Translations under genes and position numbers: made by a program
Assembly: GCA_963835885.1 (NCBI GenBank)
Contig: CAWIHF010000005.1
Span: 71,423 to 135,422 of the forward strand
Origin: Roseiarcus sp963835885
GTDB taxonomy: Bacteria > Pseudomonadota > Alphaproteobacteria > Rhizobiales > Beijerinckiaceae
Direction of reading: 5' to 3'
Length of the DNA stretch: 64,000 nucleotides
Notes under the pieces: model-generated
What the model was told of the DNA's origin: nothing
What the model saw: the letters and a program-made list of their open reading frames with translations, nothing else
The model's database searches: none
Shown: positions 57,761-64,000 of the stretch, in pieces
Numbering within the stretch: position 1 is the first letter of the stretch
Layout of the letters: every line of letters starts with the position of its first letter

Positions 57761-58618
57761 TTGACGAAAGCGCGTTCGATTGTTTACCAGGGCGAGCCGG
57801 GGGCCAATTCGCATATCGCCTGCGCCGACAATTTTCCCGACCTGACGCCGATTCCCTGCCCGACCTTCGAGGACGCATTCGCAGCGCTTCAGGAGGGGGC
57901 CGCCGATTTCGGCATGATCCCGATCGAGAACTCGATCGCCGGGCGCGTCGCCGACATTCATGCGCTGCTGCCCGCCTCGGGTCTGCATATCGTCGGCGAG
58001 ACTTTTTTGCCGATCCATTTCCAGCTGCTGGCGACGCCAGGCGCTGGGATCGAAGACCTGAAGACCGTGCATAGCCATGTCCACGCGCTCGGCCAGTGCC
58101 GCAACATCATCCGCCGCCACAAGCTCAAGCCGGTCGTCGCCAGCGACACGGCCGGGGCGGCGCGAGAGGTGGCCGAATCCGGCGACAAGAGCCGCGCCGC
58201 GCTCGCCACTCGGCTCGCCGGCCAGATTTACGGCCTGCAGACCCTGGTCAGCGACGTCGAGGACGAGAAGCACAACACGACCCGCTTCGTCATCCTGTCG
58301 AAGGACCCCAGCTGGGCGAAGCCGGGCGACGGCCCGGTGGTGACGACTTTTGTGTTCCGGGTGCGCAACGTGCCGGCCGCGCTTTACAAGGCGCTCGGCG
58401 GCTTCGCCACCAATGGCGTCAACATGACCAAGCTCGAGAGCTACATGGAGGGCGGCGAGTTCTCCGCCACCCAGTTCCTCTCCGACGTCGACGGCCACCC
58501 CGACGATCCGCCGCTGATGCGGGCGCTCGAGGAGCTCACCTTCTTCTCCCGCGAGGTGCGCATCCTCGGCGTCTATCCGGCGCATCCCTTCCGGGCCGAG
58601 ACGCAGAACGGGCGGTAG
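57761..58618 (+). CDS. pheA: Prephenate dehydratase
   Basis: Converts prephenate to phenylpyruvate (phenylalanine synthesis). Start TTG 57761 is chosen because AGGAGAGGG lies directly before it and the upstream frame is repeat sequence. PDT domain: IVYQGEPGANSHIACADNF, FGMIPIENSIAGRVADIH and the catalytic/effector TRF motif in EKHNTTRFVIL. ACT regulatory domain at the C-terminus (VTTFVFRVRNVPAALYKALGGFATNGVNMTKLESYM). 285 aa; no chorismate mutase domain. Intact. Confidence 0.93.
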   Translation: MTKARSIVYQGEPGANSHIACADNFPDLTPIPCPTFEDAFAALQEGAADFGMIPIENSIAGRVADIHALLPASGLHIVGETFLPIHFQLLATPGAGIEDLKTVHSHVHALGQCRNIIRRHKLKPVVASDTAGAAREVAESGDKSRAALATRLAGQIYGLQTLVSDVEDEKHNTTRFVILSKDPSWAKPGDGPVVTTFVFRVRNVPAALYKALGGFATNGVNMTKLESYMEGGEFSATQFLSDVDGHPDDPPLMRALEELTFFSREVRILGVYPAHPFRAETQNGR

Positions 58619-59175
58619 CGGGCAGAAGTCCAAGATTCCGCGCGCGAGCCGGGAAGGTTCGAAAGGGCGGGAAGCGGGCCTCCAACAGTGGCCAGGCCCG
58701 AGCGGGCACTGATCAAGGCGGCGGCAGAACACGCGAAGGGAGACTGCAATCATTCGAAGCCGCCACCCGGGACGGCCGGAGTGCGCAAATAGCGGGCGTT
58801 CGAGGACGGCGCGGCAAAATGTGCAGGTTTTTGGACGCCGGCGGCGCCAAGGCTGTCCGCGCGCTCGGACGGCCGGCGTCCAAAAAGCGCCAGGGCGCGA
58901 AGTCGCGGGACGCTGGGCAGCGGTTGGGAGTCGAGCGCTATGGGGATTTCAGGTTGGCGGCGCATTCGATGGAGGCGAGACACCGGGGCGATGGGACCCG
59001 GATGCCTGTGCGCGGCGGCGGGCGAGAGGGTGGCAGAAGCGTCCCGAGGGGGGTTGAACGGTATAAACGGGCGCCGGCCGCATGGATTGCCCTAAATCGG
59101 GCTGAGCGGGACCGCCGCCGGCGCGGAGCCAGCGCAATGGAACGGGAAAGTGCCGGCGAGCGGAGGAAGTCCGGC
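58619..59175. other. Gap between pheA and the IS91 transposase gene
   Basis: About 560 bp, GC-rich, no recognisable gene. It probably includes the 3' terminal region of the IS91-type element (its ori/ter end cannot be fixed by eye). Confidence 0.4.
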
Positions 59176-60377
59176 TCATGACGTGTCGAACCCGCTCGGG
59201 GTCGGCCGCCACTTCGGCTCGCAGCCGCGCGCGAACACCTCGATGACGATCATGCGGGCGCCGCAGCGCGGGCATGGGCAGGGCGCCACACGCGGCGCGT
59301 CCGGCTGAATTGTTGCGGGTCGGCGGCAGGCGGGTCGGCGCCGAGCAGCGCGCGGGCTTTTGCGATGTTCTCGGCGCGCTTGGCGTTGGCGAAGAGCCCG
59401 TAGTGGCGGATGCGGTGGAAGCCCCTGGGCAGCACGTGCAGGAGAAAGCGCCGGATGAACTCGTGCGAGGGAAGCCGCATCGTCTTCCAGCGGTCCGGTC
59501 CGGCGATGCGATAGTCTTTCCAGCGGAACGCGACGCCCGCGTCGTCGGCTGCGACGAGGCGGCTGTTCGAGATCGCGACCCGGTGGGTGTAGCGGGACAG
59601 ATAGCGCAGCACCTGCTTCGGTCCGGCGAACGGCGCCTTGCAATAGACGACCCACTTGATGCGCCGCAGCGGGGCGATGAAGCGCTTGAACGTATTCTTG
59701 TCGGCGAGCCGGGCCTGCGCGTTGAAGAACGTCAACTGGCCGGCGTCGTGCGCATGCGCGAGCATGGCCAGCATCTTGCCGCTGAACAGGCGCGCCAGCA
59801 GGTTGACGTGCACGAGGAAGTCGGAGCGGCAGGCGACCCATCGCGCGCCGTCGAGCGAGAGCCCTCCGCCGGGCACGATCATGTGCACGTGCGGATGATG
59901 GGTGAGCGTCGAGCCCCAGGTGTGCAGCACGGCGGTGACGCCGATCCTGGCGCCGAGGCGCCTGGAATTGGCGGCGATGGCGAGCGTCGTCTCGGCCGCA
60001 GCCTTCATCAAGAGGTCGTAGACCACGCGCTTGTTCTGCCAGGCGATGTCGCGCAGCTTGCCCGGCAGCGTGTACACGACGTGAAAGTACGGGACGGGCA
60101 ACAGCTCCGCTTCGCGGTCGGCCAGCCATCGGCGCGACGCCGCGGCCTGGCACTTCGGGCAATGCCTGTCGCGGCACGAGTTGAAAGCGACGTGCGTGTG
60201 GCCGCACGCCGGGTTCTCGCAACGGGCGACGTGGCCGCCGAGCGCCGCCGTGCGGCAGCGCTCGATCGCGCTCATAACCTTCAGCTGGTCGAGGCTGACG
60301 TGGCCGCGGTTGGCCTTGCGCCAAGCGGGACCGTGCTCGCGGAGGATGTCCGCGAGCTCCAGAACGGGCCGAACCAT
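59176..60377 (-). CDS. IS91-family HUH transposase, one frame break
   Basis: Rolling-circle transposase. N-terminal zinc-finger cluster (CENPACGHTHVAFNSCRDRHCPKCQ), HUH motif in HPHVHMIVPGGG, relaxase Tyr in LSRYTHRVAISN, C-terminal helices (RIRHYGLFANAKRAENI). The frame changes near 59320: DPPAADPQQ can continue as IQPDAPRVAPCPCPRCGARMIVIEVFARG, a zinc ribbon expected at the end, stopping at 59176. Start 60377 is 11 bp downstream of the tyrosine recombinase stop (60389). The two proteins are normal partners in this IS91 subgroup. Confidence 0.88.
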
Positions 60378-60388
60378 GGCCGGCGGCG

Positions 60389-60537
60389 CTACCGCGCCGG
60401 CGGCTTCTCGAGGTTCCGCGTCGCCTGCCTGTGGCGCGGCGTGACCAGACGCGCGAGCGGGCTTTCGATCTTGGCGATGAGTTCCGTCGCCACGCGGGCG
60501 TAGCGGGCCGTCGTGTCGAGCTTCTCGTGTCCGAGCA
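60389..60537 (-). pseudogene. IS91-associated tyrosine recombinase, C-terminal fragment with catalytic Tyr
   Basis: The frame reads LLGHEKLDTTARYARVATEL, then AKIESPLARLVTPRHRQ, and stops at 60389. GHEKLDTTARY is the His...Tyr end of a tyrosine recombinase active site. The N-terminal part lies at 63085-63862, and 2.55 kb of foreign DNA separates them. Placing LIQAL directly before LGHEK restores a normal protein. Confidence 0.85.
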
Positions 60538-60567
60538 GGGACACGCCATAATGAGCATCTTTCTATG

Positions 60568-62622
60568 TCACTGAAAGTCCAAGCAGGCTTGAGCAGAATC
60601 GGCTGTTAGCGGACGCTGCAACTCCTTTCGCGCGCAATATCCCGCGACATCTTCGGCTTCGATCGCCCATGGCGCGCCCCGACATATCTGCCGCCCCTTG
60701 ACGATCCCTTGTCGGACCATGCGTAGCGCGGTCATCACGCTGACGTCCATGATCTGCGCCGCCGCTTCAAGTGTGATTTCCCCTCGCTCTGCCCATTCGT
60801 CGGGACGATGTACGGCGATACCATAGTGGTTACGGAACGAGCAGACCCGCGCCTGGGTCCAGCCGTTGCCCCGCCCAGTCGGCTTGCCGGCGCGATTGAG
60901 AAGCCGCGCAATTTGCCGGTCGGGCATCAACCGGACCAGTTCGCGGACGAGCGACAGGGTATCTTCGGGGATCGTCCAACGATGTTTGCCTACTCCGTTC
61001 TTCTTCAGTTTGATCGCGGTATGGTCGCCGCCCTGCCAGTGCAGGACCATCTCGATGTGCTCGGCTTCAACGCGCACGACGATTTCGTTCAAGGCCGCAC
61101 GCAGGATCCGCTTCCGCGTCGCCGACGTCGCCGCCGGGTGCGACCAGGCGAGTTCGAGGTCGTGGCCGAGCCGCATCAGCTGCTCCCGCTCCCGTTCCCC
61201 CAGCGGCGCCGGTTTCTTTGCGTCGACGGCGGCGATTTCGTCCTCGATACCGCGCACGACCTGCAGCGCCTCGTTCCACCGCCGCTCGAGTTCGCCGGCG
61301 ACAAGACGGTTCGTCGGGTCTACGGCATCGTATTGACGGCGTGCATGTGCCGCTTCGAAACGCGCCCGCTGCAACGCAAGCTCCAGTTGTCGCCTGGCGG
61401 CCGACGTCTCGCCCGCCAGCGCGCCGAGCGCCCTGACCGCCGCGTCGACGCCGAACGGCTTCAAGACCCGTAGCACTTCCGCGCCGACCGCCTGATCGGC
61501 GCGCAAGCCGCCAAACGAGATGCAGCGCTGGGCGCCGTGGTTCACGAGCGCGCCTTCGCAATGATAGCGCCCCGCCTTGCCGCCGTAGGCCACGTACATC
61601 TTGCGACCGCAGTGGCCACAGCGCAGAAGGCCGGCGAGGAGCAACTCTCCCTGTCGCGCAGCTCCTCTGGCGACGGCGCCGCCCTTGCCCGTCGCGTTGT
61701 CGGCGATCACCCTCTGATTCCTCTCGAACTCCGTCCAGGAGATATAGCCGTCGTGTTGGTCCTTGAGCAGCACGTCCCATTCGGCAAGTGGGCGGCGCAT
61801 GCCGCGCCTTACGCGCTTGCGGCCCTCCTCCACGCTGACCTTGTTCGTGGTCCGCCCGAAGGCATATGCGCCGGCGTAGACGGGGTTGGTCAGGATGGCG
61901 TGCACGGCGCCGTAGAGCGGTAACCGCCAGCCGACGATGCGCCCTTCCGCAGCACTGTGGCGCGCGGCGGGAAGCGCGATGCCTTCCTCACGCAGCCATA
62001 AGTGCACCTGTCGTACGCTCTGAAGCTCGGCGAACTTCCCAAAAACGAGCCCGATGGCCGCCTGCACCTGCTGGTCCGGGTCCTTCTCGATTCGGTCGCG
62101 CCCGGTCTTCACGTAGCCGGCGGCGACTCCAAGGAACAGCGCGCCGCGACGCGCCTTCTGCTTCAGCGCCTCGTGCGAGCGCTGCCGAAACAGCGACAGC
62201 TCGAGTTCGCTCATTGTGCCTTTCATGCCGAGCAGCAGGCGATCATTGGAATGCCGAGCATCGTAGATTCCGTCTTCGTCGACGATAACGGTCCCGACCA
62301 ATCCGCAGAACTCGATCAGCGTATGCCAGTCGCGGCCATTGCGGGCGAGCCGGGAAGCTTCGATCGCAAATACGGCCCCGACGCGCCCGTCGCAGATCGC
62401 CGCCAGCAATCGCTCGAAGCCGGGGCGCGTGACGCCGCCTCCCGAGCGGCCGAGATCGTCATCGACAACCTCGACGGTAGCCCAGCCGAGCTCTTTTGCG
62501 CGACCGGCAAGGCCGTATTGGCGCCGCAGGCTCTCCTGGTTGTGCACAAGCTGATCGGGGGTCGACTGGCGCACGTAGACAAAGGCGCCGCGGGCGAGGT
62601 GGTCAGCCGTGATCTTGGTCAT
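60568..62622 (-). CDS. Large serine recombinase with C-terminal HTH
   Basis: 684 aa. Catalytic resolvase domain (about 10-150): nucleophile Ser in YVRQSTPDQ, DDLGRSGGG, IEASRLARNGRDWHTLIEFC. Recombinase domain (about 170-300: GVAAGYVKTGRDRIEKDPDQQVQAAI ... ILTNPVYAGAYAFGR), zinc ribbon (about 328-368: LLRCGHCGRKMYV and YHCEGALVN), coiled coil (about 400-470). A C-terminal part about 610-670 (ITLEAAAQIMDVSVMTALRMVRQG ... EAEDVAGYC) looks like an excisionase-type helix-turn-helix fused to the recombinase. It should integrate and excise the element. Its ATG lies inside the upstream small gene (20-bp overlap). Intact. Confidence 0.92.
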   Translation of the reverse strand: MTKITADHLARGAFVYVRQSTPDQLVHNQESLRRQYGLAGRAKELGWATVEVVDDDLGRSGGGVTRPGFERLLAAICDGRVGAVFAIEASRLARNGRDWHTLIEFCGLVGTVIVDEDGIYDARHSNDRLLLGMKGTMSELELSLFRQRSHEALKQKARRGALFLGVAAGYVKTGRDRIEKDPDQQVQAAIGLVFGKFAELQSVRQVHLWLREEGIALPAARHSAAEGRIVGWRLPLYGAVHAILTNPVYAGAYAFGRTTNKVSVEEGRKRVRRGMRRPLAEWDVLLKDQHDGYISWTEFERNQRVIADNATGKGGAVARGAARQGELLLAGLLRCGHCGRKMYVAYGGKAGRYHCEGALVNHGAQRCISFGGLRADQAVGAEVLRVLKPFGVDAAVRALGALAGETSAARRQLELALQRARFEAAHARRQYDAVDPTNRLVAGELERRWNEALQVVRGIEDEIAAVDAKKPAPLGEREREQLMRLGHDLELAWSHPAATSATRKRILRAALNEIVVRVEAEHIEMVLHWQGGDHTAIKLKKNGVGKHRWTIPEDTLSLVRELVRLMPDRQIARLLNRAGKPTGRGNGWTQARVCSFRNHYGIAVHRPDEWAERGEITLEAAAQIMDVSVMTALRMVRQGIVKGRQICRGAPWAIEAEDVAGYCARKELQRPLTADSAQACLDFQ

Positions 62623-62776
62623 CGTCGACCTCCCTGCCCATCAGCGCCGTCGCGATCTCGCGCAGTAGCGCCTCGATCAACCCCGCCAACTGCTCCCGCT
62701 GAACGGGAATCGGCATTGTTTGGCGCTCGTCCGCTTCGAACAGATCTCGCTGTCGAACGATCGCGTTGTGCGTCAT
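62603..62776 (-). CDS. Small protein encoded upstream of the serine recombinase
   Basis: 57 aa from ATG 62776, with GGAGG 7 bp upstream. MTHNAIVRQRDLFEADERQ, then VQREQLAGLIEALLREIATAL: a short QRDLFE box followed by an amphipathic helix. Similar small proteins sit before recombinase or transposase genes in rhizobia, as I recall them; no function is known. It overlaps the recombinase start by 20 bp, so it is translationally coupled. Confidence 0.65.
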   Translation of the reverse strand: MTHNAIVRQRDLFEADERQTMPIPVQREQLAGLIEALLREIATALMGREVDDDQDHG

Positions 62777-63048
62777 GCTTCGCCTCCTCCATCCCTGAGT
62801 CGGATCGGAGAAAGCGTAGAAGCGCATCCGCCTCGGCGCGTAGGGCGCGCAGAGCGTCGAGGGAAAGTCTGGGTTCGATCGAGAGTTTATGTTGCGCGCC
62901 CGAACTCGTGCGTCATCCAGGCGGGGATACAGGCTACCGTTCCGTCTGGCTGAGGAATGACGACCAGATCGGTCCCGCGATACGCGAATTGCCTGAGGAT
63001 GAGCACCGTTTCGCCGCACCGAGGATGAAACGGATAGTGGATCCGTCC
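62777..63048 (-). pseudogene. Degraded small gene of the serine-recombinase element
   Basis: The minus strand reads RIHYPFHPRCGETVLILRQF, then AYRGTDLVVIPQPDGTVACI and PAWMTHEFGRAT before a stop at 62887. Coding-like sequence goes on in another frame: SIEPRLSLDALRALRAEADA then LLRFLRSDSG. HPFHP...G with a C-terminal PxWMT suggests a DUF5372-like small protein. No start codon is visible near the element end, and one frame change is needed, so it is decayed or mis-sequenced. Confidence 0.5.
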
Positions 63049-63084
63049 CTCGATTGGTTGTTGTCGGGCAGTATGTGTCTGTTT

Positions 63085-63862
63085 CGAGCAACGCCTGAAT
63101 CAGCCGAATGTCCTTGCCGTCCTCGAGCAGATGGGTGGCGAAGGAATGACGCAGCGAATGAAGCGAGACCGCCTTGCGCAGCCCCGCGGCCTTCGCCGCC
63201 TCCTTGAACAGTCGGCCGAACTGGCGCGTGGTCAGATGACCGGCGCGACCAGGAAACAGCCACCGCTGTTGTGGCGCAACGCCGGCGTCACGCCGTTTCG
63301 GCCGCGCCTTCCACCATTGCCGCAACAGGTCGAGGATCTCGGGCGGAAGCATCACGTTGCGATCCTTGCGGCCTTTCGACTGCACGACCCGAATGATCAT
63401 CTGATCGCTGTCGATGTCGCAGGCCCGCAGCCGCGCCACTTCGCTGGCCCGCAGCCCGCAGCCATAGGCGAGCGACAGCATCGCGCGCGCCTTGAGGCTG
63501 GTCGACATGTTCAGGATGCGCTTGATCTCCTCGGGGCTCAGCACCGGCGGAAGCTTCTGCGGCTCCTTCATGTGCCAGATCTCGGCCGCCAGATCGTGGC
63601 GGCGCAGCGTCACGCGGAACAGGAAGCGCACCCCGGTCACGATCCGGTTGCGGTTGCAGATGCTGGCGCCGCTCTCGACGAGATGCAGCTGGAAGCGGCG
63701 GACATCTTCGGCGGTCGCCGTGTCGGGCGATCGTTTGAGCCAGGCGGCGAACCGCTTGCAGCTGTAGATGTGGCTGCGCTGCGTGTGCGGGTCGAGCTTG
63801 CGCGCAGTCATGTCTTCGATCATACGCTGACGCAGCGGACTGACAGGGTTGGTCTCGCTCAT
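63085..63862 (-). pseudogene. IS91-associated tyrosine recombinase, N-terminal fragment
   Basis: From ATG 63862 (AGGAAGGAG ribosome site) the SAM-like core-binding domain (RQRMIEDMTARKLDPHTQRSHIYSC) is followed by the catalytic domain up to the first Arg (CGLRASEVARLRACDID) and the HxxR box (SLHSLRHSFATHLLEDGKDI). At RLIQALL the sequence enters foreign DNA (TDTYCPTTT...), so the Tyr is missing. The long frame that runs on to 62603 is accidental and overlaps the small gene. Upstream (63863-64000) nothing else is recognisable. Confidence 0.9.
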
Positions 63863-64000
63863 CGGGCGCTCCTTCCTGAGTTGAGGTTGAACGACCCTCG
63901 ATTCTCAGGACGGGGCTGCCCGTCGCGCCACCGCTTATCCTATCCGCCCGCTACCCGCCCTCCCGGCTCACGCCCCCCGCGCAAGCGGGCCGGAGCGGAG

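Larger units (their letters stand above)
60538..63084 (-). mobile_element. Serine-recombinase element inserted in the tyrosine recombinase gene
   Basis: About 2.55 kb, bounded by the direct repeat CGAGCA (60532-60537 and 63085-63090); one copy belongs to the target. It contains a large serine recombinase gene, a 57-codon gene and remnants of another small gene, all on the minus strand. The left junction shows the dyad GTGTCC-GAGCAG-GGACAC (60527-60544). Fusing the two inner ends would give a site with GTGTC...GACAC arms, as expected for an att site. The exact crossover bases are inferred. Confidence 0.75.

Noticed and set aside
59274..60503. 409-codon plus-strand frame
   Set aside because: Antisense of the IS91 transposase with no recognisable domain.
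62603..63862. 419-aa tyrosine recombinase as an intact gene
   Set aside because: Only residues up to LIQALL belong to the recombinase; the rest is accidental reading through the inserted element and lacks the catalytic Tyr.

Overview
The window is about 64 kb of GC-rich DNA from an alphaproteobacterium, most likely a Hyphomicrobiales (Rhizobiales) member near the Beijerinckiaceae, Methylocystaceae or Bradyrhizobium. That placement is an inference. It rests on the rsfS-rlmH-envC-ctpA block, a CycM-type cytochrome next to kdsB and pheA, an RkpA-like single-module type I PKS, an intracellular PHB depolymerase, DUF465 proteins, and the style of the IS elements.

Layout. 0-7 kb: mobA (broken frame), an alpha/beta hydrolase (broken frame), an unknown lower-GC gene pair, and putA (proline catabolism). 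7-14.3 kb, minus strand: rsfS, rlmH, envC, two tandem ctpA paralogues and a small exported protein form one envelope/ribosome block with ATGA/GTGA overlaps; a quinone oxidoreductase and a glutathione S-transferase lie upstream. 14.7-28.4 kb is a surface-glycoconjugate or lipid locus: Wza-type export lipoprotein, a KS-AT-DH-(decayed MT)-ER-KR-ACP PKS, a GT4 glycosyltransferase, a CDP-alcohol phosphatidyltransferase cut in two by an IS66 element, and an RkpH-like SDR. 28.6-37.5 kb is IS-rich (IS630, an IS1202-like ISNCY element, IS1595) around two DUF465 genes, chaB, a ClC channel, a PII gene and hemW. 37.5-41.3 kb holds phaZ, grxD, moaA and an L,D-transpeptidase. 41.5-48 kb is a CUT1 sugar ABC transporter divergent from a GntR/UTRA regulator and an SIS-domain aminosugar enzyme. 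48-55 kb has a GGDEF-EAL protein, a second IS66 copy with a clean 8-bp duplication, tRNA-Ser(CGA), and a translationally coupled acyl-CoA dehydrogenase/APH pair. 55.7-58.6 kb has a two-haem cytochrome c, kdsB and pheA. 59-64 kb is a nested mobile region: an IS91-type HUH transposase whose partner tyrosine recombinase is split by a roughly 2.55-kb element carrying a large serine recombinase.

Sequence quality matters here. At least 16 recognisable genes, many of them housekeeping, carry one or more single-base frame changes, some of them compensating. This is more consistent with uncorrected sequencing indels than with mass pseudogenisation, so these genes are reported as CDS over their whole span with the break points given.

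Most interesting points: the serine-recombinase element inside the tyrosine recombinase gene, with reconstructable att sites; the IS-interrupted lipid/glycan locus; the tandem ctpA pair; the two-haem CycM-like cytochrome; and a 22-bp perfect hairpin in the IS1202-like element.
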